Shown here one piece after another: positions 11,907-23,451 of a stretch of DNA of 64,000 nucleotides. The notes under the pieces were generated by a model. That model did no database searches and was not told where the DNA came from. It saw only the letters and a program-made list of their open reading frames with translations. Both the position numbers and the translations under genes were made by a program. The DNA is taken from positions 62,524,533-62,588,532 of the forward strand of contig OX485804.1 in NCBI GenBank assembly GCA_950295325.1, given 5' to 3'. This DNA is from Polytrichum commune (Eukaryota; Streptophyta; Polytrichopsida; Polytrichales; Polytrichaceae). Numbering within the stretch: the first letter of the stretch is position 1; the number at the start of each line of letters is the position of its first letter.

Positions 11907-14900
11907 ATGCATGACCCTAACAAGAGGAGAAAGAAGAGAGGGAAGTTGTATTTCAGCAGCACTAAGGCATTGAAGACGAGTAGAATGGGGAGAAAAAAGG
12001 CGGCGCCAGAAAGATATGAGACAACGGGAATTAACAAAGTTTTAGATTTTGAACACAAAGAGGAGAACGCAACATTGTCGACGGTAGATGAATCTGAAGG
12101 TCCATCAATGTCCAGGGGCCCAAGGTCTCAGTCTCAAGGAGCATCAAAAGATGGGGGTACGCAGTCCAACCCCGCATCCAATCCCGCATCGGAGGAGCAC
12201 AGTGCGGATGAAGAGGTTGAAGAGACGAGGTTGATGGAACCGGAAGGTGGGTTTTTAAAACCCTCAACTTGACTATTATGGTCGTAGTGCTTAAGTCGGA
12301 AGGAGGGTTTACTAAACCCTAAAGTTGACTGTTGTGGTCGTAGTGCTTAAGCCGAAATGCTAAAAGGTGATTTTCCAAAACCCTATACCAGAATAGGTGC
12401 CGCAGAGATTCACTTGAGTTGAGAAAACGTGGGGGAGGAAAGAGGTGTAGATTGCGATGGAGGAGGTGGAGGAGGAGCAAGCCACAGGTTAGGATTTTTG
12501 GATTTAGTCGTTATGAGTGGACATTCACAAACCCTATTTGAAGTATGCTAGGTACCGACTGAGGGCATCTGAGGGCAAACTTCTATGAATTTGATGAGCG
12601 ATTTGGTTTTTTCTTCCTCCAAATTCCAGCCATTCGGGCCTTTCTTATGTGAGTTAGGTTCAGACTATACATCTGAGGGCAGGCTTCTATGAATGTGATG
12701 AGCAATTTGGTTTTTTTTTCAATCAAATTCCGCCATTCAGGCCTTTCTTATGTGAGTTAGGTTCAGACTTTAACCATAATATTTCAGGCTCGGTGCACTC
12801 AAGGAGAGGCCCCAAAGAGGTGCCGTTGCCGGCACCTTCTTTGTGGGTCCTTTTTTGTTTTCCAAAATCTGGCCATTATCCATATATGATGTATATTTGG
12901 TTCAGACTATATGCATGCAAGGCACCCTAGGTATACTTCAGGAGTGATTATGTTTTTTTTTTTTTGCAAACTCTAGCCTTTTTCAAGTATGTTAGGTTCA
13001 GACTATATGCTTGTGAGGGCAGGCTTTTATGAATTTGATGAGCAATTTGTTTTTTTTTTCCTTCAAATTCCAGCCATTCGGGCCTTTCTTATGTGAGTTA
13101 GGTTCAGAATTTAAGGATAATATTTTAGGGTAGGTGAACTCAAGGAGAGGCCCCAAAGAGGTGCCGTTGCCGGCACCCTCTTTGAGGTCCTTTTTTGTTT
13201 TCCAAAATCTGGCCATTTATCCATATATGAGGTTTGTTGGGTTCAGACTATATGCATGTGAGGCACCCTAGGTAGACTTCAGGAGTGATTTTTTTTTTTT
13301 TTGCAAACTCTGGCCATTGTCAAGTATGTTAGGTTCAGAGTATATGCATGTGAGGGGAGGCTTATATGAATTTGATGAGCAATTTGTTTTTTTTTTTCCT
13401 TCAAATTCCAGCCATTCGGGCCTTTCTTATGTGAGTTAGGTTCAGAATTTAAGGATAATATTTCAGGGTAGGTGAACTCAAGGAGAGGCCCCAAAGAGGT
13501 GCCGTTGACGGCACCCTCTTTGTGGGTCCTTTTATGTTTTCCAGAATCTGGCCATTATCCATATATGAGGTATGTTGGGTTCAAACTATATGCATGTGAG
13601 GCACCCTAGGTATACTTCAGGAGTGATTTTGTTTTTTTTTTTTGCAAAATATGGCCTTCTTCAAGTATGTTACGTTCAGACTATATGCATCTGAGGGCAG
13701 GCTTCTATGAATTTGATGAGAGATTTGGTTTTTTTTTCCTTCAAATTCCAGCCATTCGGGCCTTTCTTATGTGAGTTAGGTTCAGAATTTAAGGATAATA
13801 TTTTAGGGTAGGTGAACTCAAGGAGAGGCCCCAAAGAGGTGCCGTTGCCGGCACCCTCTTTGAGGTCCTTTTTTGTTTTCCAAAATCTGGCCATTTATCC
13901 ATATATGAGGTATGTTGGGTTCAGACTATATGCATGTGAGGCACCCTAGGTAGACTTCAGGAGTGATTTTTTTTTTTTTTTGCAAACTCTGGCCATTGTC
14001 AAGTATGTTAGGTTCAGAGTATATGCATGTGAGGGGAGGCTTATATGAATTTGATGAGCAATTTGTTTTTTTTTTCCTTCAAATTCCAGCCATTCGGGCC
14101 TTTCTTATGTGAGTTAGGTTCAGACTTTAAGCATAATATTTCAGGTTAGGTGAACTCAAGGAGAGGCCCCAAAGAGGTGCCGTTGCCGGCACCCTCTTTG
14201 AGGGTCCTGTTATTTTTCCAAAATTTGGCCATTATCCATATATGAGGTATGTTGGGTTCAGACTATATGCATGTGAGGCACCCTTGTTGAACATCAAGAG
14301 TAATTATGTTTTTTTTTTTGCAAACTCTAGCCTTTTTCAAGTATGTTAGGTTCAGACTATATGCTTGTGAGGGCAGGCTTTTATGAATTTGATGAGCATT
14401 TTGGTTTTTTTTCCCTTGAAATTCCAGCCATTCGGGCCTTTCTTATGTGAGTTAGGTTCAGACTTTAAGCATAATATATATGGGTAGGTGAACTCCAGGA
14501 GAGGCCCCAAAGAGGTGTCGCTGCCGGCACCCTCTTTGAGGGTCCTTTTATGTTTTCCAAAATCTGGCCATTATCCATATATGAGGTATGTTGGGTTTAG
14601 ACTATATGCATGTGAGGCACCCTAGTTGAACGTCAAGAGTAATTATGTTTTTTTTTTTGCAAACTCTCGCCTTTTTCAAGTTTGTTAGGTTCAGACTAGA
14701 TGCATCTGAGGGCAGGCTTATATGAATTTCATGAGTGATTTGGTTTTTTTTCCTTCAAATTCCAGCCATTCGGGCCTTTCTTATGTGAGTTAGGTTTAGA
14801 CTTTAAGCATAATATTTCAAGGTAGGTGAACTCCAGGAGAGGCCCCAAAGAGATGCCTCTGCCGGCACCCTCTTTGAGGGTCCTTTTATGTTTTCCAAAA

Positions 14901-17900
14901 TCTGGCCATTATCCATATATGAGGTATGTTGGGTTCAGACTATATGCATGTGAGGCACTCTAGGTAAACTTCAGGAGTGATTTTGTTTTTTTCTCTTGCA
15001 AACTCTGGCCTTTACCCATTTCTGAGGTATTATAGGTTTATACTTTATGAATGTGAGGCACAATAGTTGAAATGCATTGGTGCTTTGGTTTTTATTTTTG
15101 AGTTAATTCAGGCCATTCAGGCCTATGTTTGCTGAGTTACCCGCTGTGAGGAGGTTTGTTATATATAAGGACAAGTTTATATTTCATTTCTAATCTACTG
15201 ATGTTGATGACTTCTTCTTCATGCAGTCCGCCTTACGGATGCCGAGTTGAAGCTGAAACTTCACGACTTGGCGATTAAGGAGAGCGTTCCAACCGCGTCT
15301 CGCTTGGAGAAGCTAAAATGGCAACCAAAGCACAAGGATCGGCTCTTCATTCCCCTCTGCCGAATGATGCCTCTTCTTGTGGTAAGACCATTCCTCAAGA
15401 ATGACGTATCCCAACTCGTAACGCATTTTATGACTGATGGCTACATGGAGGGGAATGGTTTTTTTTATGTGGCACTTGAGGACAACCATGGGCACACTAA
15501 TGACGTGACAGCAAGTGTGGTGGCTAAGTGGTCTACGGAGTGGAAGGAGGTGAATGATGAATTCGAGAAGAAACTTCTTGCAGATGACGACTTGAAGATT
15601 TTTTTCTAATAAGATGTTCATGATTTGGGATGAGAACCATCGTCTTCAGGCATGGATGTCAATCATTGATCAGTTTCATACTCATGATATCAATTGGCAT
15701 TTCTGTGTTGAGGGTGTCATCCTTGACCCGAGGGGAGACGTAGCATCCGTGATAGCCGCTCTATACGAAGTGAATTGGTAAGATCCTCATCCTTGGTTTC
15801 TAATGATCATTTTGGTGTTCATGCAATTTTCTAATAAAATTTTTGGGTTTGCAAGAAGAATAAAAAATCTCACGTCACCACGAACCTAGTACACAAGTTA
15901 TTTCGCATCCAAAATCTTGCACCACAGCCACTGTCCTATTTTCAAGGTTTGGTATCGCCAACTATTTTGGAGGCTGCAAGGAAGAAGCAGGCTGGGAAAA
16001 ATCGCACATGGTTCACCCTCACCGTTGAAGGTCTCAATGCGGTCCTTTACTAGGTAATGTCAAGCTCAAATGTTATAGTGTCATTTAATTTATGGATAAA
16101 GAATTCATGTAACTCATTGAATTAATTGTTGGAATTATAGCATGAGCTTGCAGAAGCTGCACATGCTGCTGAAGATAAATACAAGATGAAGAATCCAGAT
16201 TCGAGCAATTGGACGGATCGTAATGCAGAGGAATGGATTAGGAAGGCTGTGAAGAAGGTTGAAGATAATCTTGTTTCGGAGCTTAGGAAACATTTGCCGG
16301 TTACGGATCCCAAACTTACTCCTTTGTTTCTGGAGGAAGTAAAGGCTCATTATGAGAAGTTCGATGAACCTGAGATGCTCTAGGAAAAACTGTATAAGCT
16401 AGCCACTTCCGCTATGCCTCCAAGGATGATGGTCAAGTGGCTCCAAAGGTGGAACTCTTCTGCAGCAATTTGGGATGCGCATCGCTTTCCCAAGGCTGGC
16501 TTCGACGACTCCAAGTTTCCGGAGTGGCTGAATCGGGCAACATGGTGGGCTCAGGTTAGTATTGTTCTTTAATTTCATGTTGTCATTTGACTGACCCCTA
16601 ATGCAACACCTAAGGAGCTATGGAAATTGTTGCAACCTATAAGACAACTACTAATTTCTTACAAATGTTTGGTGTGCATGCCCTCAGATAACAGTGGAGG
16701 CTAACGAGCTCTTCTCGGGTGTTCTCACAGACCTGGGGGAAACTATTGACTACACTCCCCATGGCGAAAGATCCTATCTTGACTATCTTCGATTACGTGG
16801 AGGCCATGAGGTGTCAGCTTTGGGAGGTTGCCTTCTTCGTTGAGTTGGGTGGAGAAAACGGCGCTCATAAGAACAACCCCCCGGAAAAACAACCTTTCTT
16901 TGTTCAAGCTATCCGCAGGGTTCTTTACAGGTACTTTAGATACGTTCTCCTGCCCATGAATGCCATCTCTAAGGTACCAGCTTTCTTCCCAAACTACCTG
17001 GATATCGAAAGTCATGATTCCATGTTCACTCCTGCAATTATAAAAGCATGGGATCCAATTCACTATCACCAGTGCGGATGGTATTTGGACTGTCCTTTGA
17101 AGAAGCCTCCTCCCTTTGACATTGCACTTAGGGATTCCATCCAGCCTCTCCTGCCTTCTCCCGCTGCTTCACTTCCAGTCTTACAATCTCCAACACCCCC
17201 GGGTGGCTCCTCCCGTAGCAAGACTGAAACTAAAGGTAGTAGGAAGGGAACCAAGAGGAAGGCTGCTGAGTTGGTTGAGGATCCAATGGATGAGGATATT
17301 CCTGCAACAGGTTGTGACATCGGTGATCCACCTGCTGAACTTGCAGACCCTCCGCGGGCACCAGCTTTTAAGTGTCTTCACCTTGGAGTTGCTAGTCAGC
17401 CCAAGTCCATCCATTTCATCCCACCTGCTGTTAAGGCGATGTCATCATCCCAAGCATTCGCCTCATCCCCTGCTACTTCTCGAGTTCTCATATTGAATGA
17501 CTCTTTCCACGGGATGTTGGATTTTAAGGCGAAGCACAACAAATTCCCTTCAACTTACGACGAGATGGTTGATTTTCTAACTGAGGTACATTTCAATCTT
17601 CATTCCTATTCAATTCAGCTACCAAGCCAATTCAAGCTTCATTCCTATTCACCAATTCATTCTCTGCTGAACGCTATGTTTTTTTTTGTTTTTGCAGGTT
17701 GGAGCATCTAGGGAATTCTTCTTCTCAGGCAAGGTGGTGCAAAAGGCTGCAGTGGACCTCATTATTGTAGAGTATCCTGATGGTTTACCTGTTCCAGGAG
17801 TTTCTGAATTCCCAGGGCAAGTTCCTCATTGGAACAAGCAGGTTCAGAACTTTGTCAAGTTCACGATTGGCTTTTGTCAAGGCTATCTTCACGACGACGG

Positions 17901-19018
17901 AGCACTGCTCTTATTCTATCCTGATAGCGTGCAAATCAAGAAGGAGGTCTTGAGCTATCTCTACAACAACAATCTGGAGGTCAAGGAGGAATGGACCATC
18001 GTGAATTCTCTCCACCTCAGTCGCCCTGTCCATAACTCTAAGCGGGTTAGTAATTTTGGCATTTTTTCCTCTCTTTAAGTTTACCCTCTTCATTACTTGA
18101 ATCAAAGTTCTAACAATTCGGGGCTTATTGTACATGTCCAAACTCTGAAGTTCAAAGCCATAGTGTTGGTTCGTTCTTTTTCCACTCCTTTGGTTAGGCA
18201 ACCGAAGGAGCTTGTCATTTCTTCGACTGATGAATTTGAAGATGTTGACCTTGCACGTGATGACGTGCTTTTCAACATTGTTACTGCTGATACTGCACTC
18301 AAGCGCAACGACGGTGACACATTTTGGAGGGGCCCAAAAGAGAAGGCAGTATCCCTGCTTCAGCTTCTTATCAGTGGCCTTAGCCCTCCAGGGGGGATTA
18401 TATGTGACCTCAGTGCTGGAACAGGTATGAGTATTTTGTTCAAATCCAACATGTTTTAATGTTTAGCCATTTCAATCACCTGCGTCTAATTCATTTCTTT
18501 GGGTTTTCGTAGGTGCCTCGGTTCTTGCTGCACAATCTACTAACAGGTCAATAGTGGCACTTGAGGGAGACAAGGAATTGTACGAAGAACTCCTTCAGCC
18601 ACTTCAGGTCATTGCGTCACAGTCTCAGGGGGTCGATCCATCCCAGTTTGTAGTGCTTGACGACGAAGATGATACCCTCCCTCAACAGGGTGCAGTTAAT
18701 CTATGTGAGTAAGTCTTTTGTCATCTTCAACTTATTTTTTGCATATGTTGCATTTCTTTTTAAGGATTCTAACAATTGTATGTTGTCATTTGTGGGTGCA
18801 GTCTGATGGTTGAAGGCCGACGTTTCGTAGACTACTGCTCCTCTCCTAATCCTAGCATGCGTCTTCCTTGTTATGCAGAGGATATGGCAGTGGCTTATGC
18901 CAATTACTCCTCCCCTAGTTCTAGTGCTTCTTCTAGTCCACGTGAGGATTACGATCCTAGAGTACTCAGATTCATAGATCAGAGTGCTTCGGAGAGTGAG
19001 GATGAGTTTATTCCCTGA
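11907..19018 (+). pseudogene. ParB-like domain plus beta-class DNA-methyltransferase-like protein, decayed
   Basis: Nine exons are inferred: 11907-12246, 15227-15777, 15856-16053, 16141-16554, 16688-17585, 17698-18045, about 18198/18208-18424, 18513-18718 and 18802-19018. Exon 1 is basic then acidic (KRRKKR, RKK), fitting a nuclear, disordered N-terminus; ATG 11985 is an alternative start. Exon 2 looks like a ParB N-terminal domain (RLFIPLCRMMPLLVVRP ... WDENHRLQAW, compare ParB DGxHRxxA). Exon 6 has VDLIIVEYPDG where N4/N6 methylases have DPPY, then GALLLFYPDS. Exons 7-8 have FWRGPKEKAVSLLQLLI, DLSAGTGASVLAA (motif I) and ALEGDKELY (motif II), the order of PF01555 beta-class enzymes. It is broken by an extra T in the T-run near 15599-15605, TAG at 16051-16053, TAG at 16381-16383, and a shift near CCCC 16757-16760. 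The DPPY site is degenerate, so methylation is unlikely. The domain calls are by eye. Confidence 0.65.
12540..15010. repeat. 338-bp tandem array in intron 1 of the ParB/methyltransferase-like gene
   Basis: A marker word (TATGAATTTGATGAGCAATT or close variants) recurs near 12585, 12690, 13030, 13368, 13708, 14047, 14382 and 14722. That gives a unit of about 335-340 bp, about seven copies, the first one truncated to 105 bp. Each full unit holds a T-run, CAAATTCCAGCCATTC, and a hairpin GGTGCCGTTGCCGGCACC (some copies changed). Open frames in the array are repeats of the same 70-codon shadow and are not genes. The intron it fills is 2,980 bp. Confidence 0.9.
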
Positions 19019-19249
19019 GTTTGATTTTGTATTGGATTTGTATTCCCGGAATCCTTTGTATTTGAATCTTGTAGTGTATAGATGTTGACACATGATCATT
19101 AAATACAACCCAAAACAATTTCTACAAACACAACATTGAATAGAATCATACTATACAACTGAAATTGTAGAGGTGAAATCGGTAAAGTACACTGCCAATG
19201 TTTGCTAATCCAGGTGGTAACTTAGATATCTGCACATTGGTCATATGGC

Positions 19250-19650
19250 TGAATTTGTGTTTGTTTGGGTAGGCTATGTGTTTAATTTGATTTTTGGGCT
19301 TATGATTTAGTGGCCCTTAGGCAGGTTAAGGTGGCAGATTATACATGAAGGGCAACCTGGAATGGGGTGCCATTGCAGGCACCCCCCTGCAATGATTTTT
19401 TTCATTGAGTTTATTGGTCAAAAGGCAAAATCCTTGTTTGTTTGGGTAGGCTAAGTGTTTATTTTGATTTCTGGGGGGTTAGTTTAGTGACCCTTTGGCA
19501 ACTTAGGATGGCAAAATATACATGAATGGCAACCTCTAAGGGGGTGCCGTTGCAGGCACTCCCTTGGAATGATTTTTTTTGAATTCAGTTTATTGGTCAT
19601 AAGGTTGTATTTGTGTTTGTTTGGGTAGGCTAGGTGTTTAGTTTTATTTC
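19250..19650. repeat. 182-bp tandem repeat, about 2.2 copies, with the same hairpin
   Basis: Units start at TTTGTTTGGGTAGGCTA near 19257, 19437 and 19617. Each full unit contains GGGGTGCC(A/G)TTGCAGGCAC, a hairpin like that of the array in intron 1 although the rest of the unit differs. It lies just behind the stop codon of the ParB/methyltransferase-like gene. Confidence 0.75.
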
Positions 19651-19744
19651 CAGACTCGTAGGAGAATATGTGCCACTTGTGGGCATTCGCGAATGGGATT
19701 TATCATCTGTCTAACCCCCTCCAAAAACAAGTCCGATACTTGAC

Positions 19745-20172
19745 AATAGATCTTTCTAAATCTTATAATGTTAACCCTCATGAATGAATCAAAGTTAACA
19801 TTTATAAAATTAGTATTTTGAGCAATATACAAATCTTAACATTGATAAATATGAGCAATTGTGAAGAGTCATTGTGATAGAATATCATTCACAATATTGC
19901 AAACTCAATCATAACTTTGTTCAATATCAAGTTTTCAAATCACGGGCTAGAGAGAGAGGAATGTAATTGGATGTGTAGTAATTATCATCCATATTGTGGT
20001 TGTTTTTCATTCGTTAACATTTATATAGTCAAATTTACAAAGAAGGGAGTACCATTTTGTTATCAGTTAACACGTTTAACAGTTATACTGTGCAATATAT
20101 GGGGTGTAGAAGAAAGTTAACATTTAGAAAGGGTGAACACTTATAGTTGTAACACTTATAGAGGGTGTACTG
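19745..20172. mobile_element. MITE-like copy related to the one at 3355, inverted
   Basis: The reverse complement of 3410-3660 aligns along this stretch: GTTAACCCTC, GAGCAATATACAAATCT, TTCAATATCAAGTTT and AAATCACGGG recur in order. The right end (CACTTATAGAGGGTGTACTG followed by TA) matches the MITE terminus; the left end is diverged, so the boundary is approximate. It is longer than the first copy (about 430 bp) and is nested in the 13.4-kb element. Confidence 0.6.
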
Positions 20173-20379
20173 TATGTGGAGAAATTTTATTAAGAGACCT
20201 CCTTCGTGTTTACTTCAAATAGTACATGTTTTTAATTTACAATAATATGTACTATAGTACACGTGTTTGGATATTGAATTGGTGACGTCATACTGATGTA
20301 AGCCCTAATGTTGTATTTTATTAAAATATTTATATGTTTCATAAATCTATAAATGTTATGAATGGGGAAATGTAAACCC

Positions 20380-20566
20380 TATTTCCACGGTAATAGACTA
20401 CCTAACCCTTAAAAGTTTCTAAAAATAGTTAGATGTTTTTCATTCATTCCCGCGGTTATAGGTGCATTTTTCCTCTCATTTCATGTCTCACATCGAGTTC
20501 TCCGCTCTCCGCTCTTTGCTCTCCGCTCTCTGCTCACCGCTCTCCGCTCGCATACTAACTTTCCCC
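20380..20566 (-). repeat. Right terminal inverted repeat region of the element
   Basis: In plus orientation it shows TTCCACGGTAATAG, CCGCGGTTATAGG (about 20450), CCGCTCTCCGCTC words (20500-20549), CGCTCGCATAC (20544-20554) and the end TTTCCCC. Read in reverse it starts GGGGAAAGTTAG, very like the terminus at 62784 (GGGGAGTGCTATC). Confidence 0.7.
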
Positions 20567-20577
20567 AGTCCGCGTTG
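20567..20577. repeat. Right 11-bp target site duplication
   Basis: AGTCCGCGTTG, identical to 7141-7151. Joining the flanks with one copy removed gives a continuous plus-strand frame across the site that reads HKSALWATEDIAIKKLP and on to a TAG at 20650, which hints that the element landed in an exon. Confidence 0.75.
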
Positions 20578-21400
20578 TGGGCGACTGAAGATATTGCGAT
20601 CAAAAAACTGCCAGACGACGCATGGGCGAACTTGTTAGGATGGGAAGATTAGAGTACGCTCAGGTCGATGCGTGGGACTCAACAAAACATTACGCCAGAA
20701 ACCGCATCGTTGGTCGCATAATATCCCACTGTCTGTGCATTCAGTACTCTGCTCCACACCTGGTTGCAGTAGATCAACATGTCAGTACCCAACATCTATG
20801 AAGTTCTTGGACTGCAAAACATATCGAAGACACTCCAGCGGATTGAGAATGAATTGGAAGGAAACAACCCAGGGTGAGTGCCTAATACCAGGTTATGTCC
20901 ATGTGGTCGACAACTTGCACTGCGACATGGCTCGCAAATCAGGTTGGAACATCGCAATTACACTCTGAGACACATGTGCATGTTCAAGGATTCAATTGCG
21001 TACATGCCGGTTAAGCATGCGGCAATGTTGTCAGTTGAGTTGATATAAGGGAATTCTCACGCAATTTCGTGATTTCTCCATGGCCTTCATGCTGTGGGCG
21101 CTGGCTAGAGACACCGACTGTCGCGGTGGAGGAATTGGCTTTGTGGTGGCTGGGAAAGCATTCGTAATGCATGAGGGTAATTGGCAGTCGAAATCCGTTC
21201 ATTTACCTCATAGGAGAACGTAATTCATTTTATTGGATGAAAATCATCGTCCTCGAAAAGTCGGCCTAAGTGATCTTGTCTAGACAACTCAGTTGTCTCC
21301 TGTTCCTTCTTCGTTCTGGTGGCGCGAGTCCGCATGCTGTCGGTCTGCCTTGTGCATCGCAAAACTGGTGCGCTATTGCGGTCTGTTCTAAATGTTCGTG
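20578..21400. other. Flank of the element with weak coding traces
   Basis: A plus-strand frame open from the insertion site to about 20650 has the composition of protein (KKLPDDAWANLLGWED). Beyond it, frames at 20672-20968 do not resemble a known family and may be chance. Nothing else is supported. Confidence 0.25.
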
Positions 21401-22888
21401 GACTTGGCTGTGTAGATCCGATGCTGAGAACAAGAGGGCCCTGCATGAAGTGGACTTGCAAGTTGTAATACTCTTGAGTGACTCAGAAGACGACACTGCA
21501 GGAGGAGAAAGGAGGAAGACTGCTGCTGTATGTCAGTGCGACGGAGAGAAGAGGACTTCAGGGATCGTCCCCGAGGGCACTGCAAAAAGTGTCGACCAGG
21601 TACTTGGACAGGTGCATGGACTCATGTTTCGTTAAAACAGCCGACTCAGACGTCGTTGGTAACAGAAATCCAAAGATATCCCTATTTGTGGGTACTACAA
21701 CTTGATGCAGGTGATGTTTATAATTGAGTCTCCAGTACTAATGCGTGCAGATATTATGAATAAATAGTTACAGTCCTAAACTAACCATGGGATTCACTGT
21801 CACCGTAGGTTGAAGTGTCCAGAATGGTTAGGACCTTGAAAGAAAGGGACATTCCGGAACCATGGTTTGGGAAGAAGTCCAAACAGGCTACGTTCACACC
21901 AGCACAGACGAGGGCAGCCTCCAAACAGATGGCGCACCAACAGCTTATTGAGGATGACATCGTGGAGGAGCCGAGTGCAAAGGGAGAGGCTAGGGAGAAG
22001 GGGAAATGCAAGGAAGATATGCGGACAAAGGGGAAAAAAAAGGCAAAGGCCGTGCCTCCTGGAACCGCAGATGTGGTGATGGGTAGATCCAAATATGCCG
22101 TGCCAGACCTGAGGAGCTGAGGAGGAAGATGGTAGCAGACGCCGTAGCCTGCGGACGAGTGGTCAAATCACTGTCACAGACAGCAGGCCGAAAACCATGC
22201 CCAACGATGTCTGCTCTTGAAACATCAGAAGGGAGAACGCAATTAGAGACTATGACAGGGGAGCTGCATACTGTCATGGAGCAATTTGGATCGCCGGTTC
22301 CTGCAATACCAAATGCAGAGGAGGGCATGGACAAACATGCTCAGGAATATGGGAATGAGGATGTCAATCCTGACAGAATAACGCCTTCAGGCGCACGATC
22401 AGGGAAGGAGTCTTTTCATGAAGAGAGACACATCGCCTCTGAATGTGCATTGGGCGTGCAGGAATCAGGGAAGCGCAAAGCAATGCGGCATGTAATCGTC
22501 AATTCCACAAGCAGCGAACGCTCCGATCCAGGTGGAAGTGCACAGAAGCACCGTCGGTTGAACACCAGTTCTTCTCCAATTGTACTGAAGGAACGGGTAA
22601 GTTATGAGGTAGTTCTCCTTAGCCCTGTCCAGTTTAAATACGCATGTGTGATTCATGTTGAAAGATATCCCTTTCAGATGCAGCTTGAGTGCAATATGAG
22701 TTTTTTTCCATGTGTAGATAGTGTTGTGGCTTTGGCAATTTTACCATGCACAAGCCTAAATGAGTGTATTAATTGCAATTACAGAGAACTATATGACTAG
22801 TTAGTATTTTCAGGTCCAGGACGACTACTACGGTGATGTTTTCCAAAACCAGCAGACGCAACCTCTGACAAAGCTCGCATGGGAGTAA
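21400..22888 (+). pseudogene. Unknown charged protein, transposon-associated, broken
   Basis: I do not recognise this family. Plausible coding blocks are 21420-21630 (acidic VVILLSDSEDD), 21530-21712 (a CKKC-containing frame), 21810-22606 (Lys/Glu-rich, with WFGKKSKQATFTPAQTRAA, then KRKAMRHVIVNSTSSERSD) and 22815-22888 after an intron (GTAAGT...TTTCAG), ending at TAA 22886-22888. The long block changes frame by one base near 22110, where the two overlapping frames give LRS-stop and EELRRKMVADAV. Composition suggests a disordered nuclear protein. Its position between the tnp2 gene and the RS-rich transposon gene suggests that it belonged to a CACTA element, but this is inference. Confidence 0.35.
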
Positions 22889-22889
22889 A

Positions 22890-23200
22890 CACTGGATTCA
22901 ATTTCTGCTTCTGGAGAGGAAAAAAATGTAGTCTCTGAATGTAAGCTCAGAATGTGCTGGATTGTAGTTTATAAAGAGAATCAGAATGAGACATCTGCAT
23001 CTGAAGAGAACAAAAGTGTAGTCATTGAATGTGAACTCAGAATGTGCTGAATTGTAGTGTATAAAAAGAATCAGAATGAGATTAATTTCTGCATTTGAGG
23101 AGAAGAAAAGTGTAAACAGCTGACTGTAATTAAACTCATAATGTGCAGATAATATCGTTTATAATAAGAGTCAGAATGAGATTTATGCACCTGCTTATAA
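22890..23200. repeat. Short tandem repeat of about 80-110 bp
   Basis: AATGTGCTG(A/G)ATTGTAGT and AGAATCAGAATGAGA recur near 22950-22990, 23040-23080 and, more diverged, 23140-23180. GAGGAGA(A)(G/A)AAAAGTGTA occurs between them. Three degenerate units, no coding sign. Confidence 0.55.
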
Positions 23201-23451
23201 GTAAGCAGATGCCCATGATAATAATGAGGCTGACCACCTTTATTTTATAAACAAAATCAGAAATTCCCCAGAAAACTGAATCCCACGGCATTTATAAGAT
23301 ACAAATTGACAAGATACATAAGAATTGCCGAAGTCCAGACTACCTCCATCAGGTTGATACAGCAGAGGCTGCACCTCGGTGCTTAGGATTGGTGGACGCT
23401 CGGTATCCACCTTCAAACGTCGGCTGGAGTCTTTATGTTGACGCATAATGG

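Larger units (their letters stand above)
7152..20566. mobile_element. 13.4-kb Mutator-like element carrying a transposase and a ParB/methyltransferase-like gene
   Basis: The element is bounded by an 11-bp direct repeat (7141-7151 and 20567-20577). The ends are imperfect inverted repeats. The reverse-complemented right end starts GGGGAAAGTTAG and both ends then share GTATGCGAGCG, followed by clustered GCGGAGAGCGG words and, about 140-190 bp further in, CCTATAACCG. Inside lie a DDE/SWIM transposase gene (minus strand, left half) and a ParB-like/DNA-methylase-like gene (plus strand, right half) that diverge from a shared region at about 11.4-11.9 kb. Two tandem arrays and a nested MITE-like copy lie in the right half. 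Both genes carry inactivating changes, so this copy is probably not autonomous now. The terminus type recurs at 62784, next to a second copy of the right-hand gene. Membership in the Mutator superfamily rests on the transposase motifs and the duplication length. Confidence 0.8.

Noticed and set aside
12998-13894. Three near-identical 70-codon minus-strand frames (MARFWKTKKDLKEG type)
   Set aside because: They are the same shadow frame in successive units of the 338-bp tandem array in an intron; the unit has frame-changing indels elsewhere.
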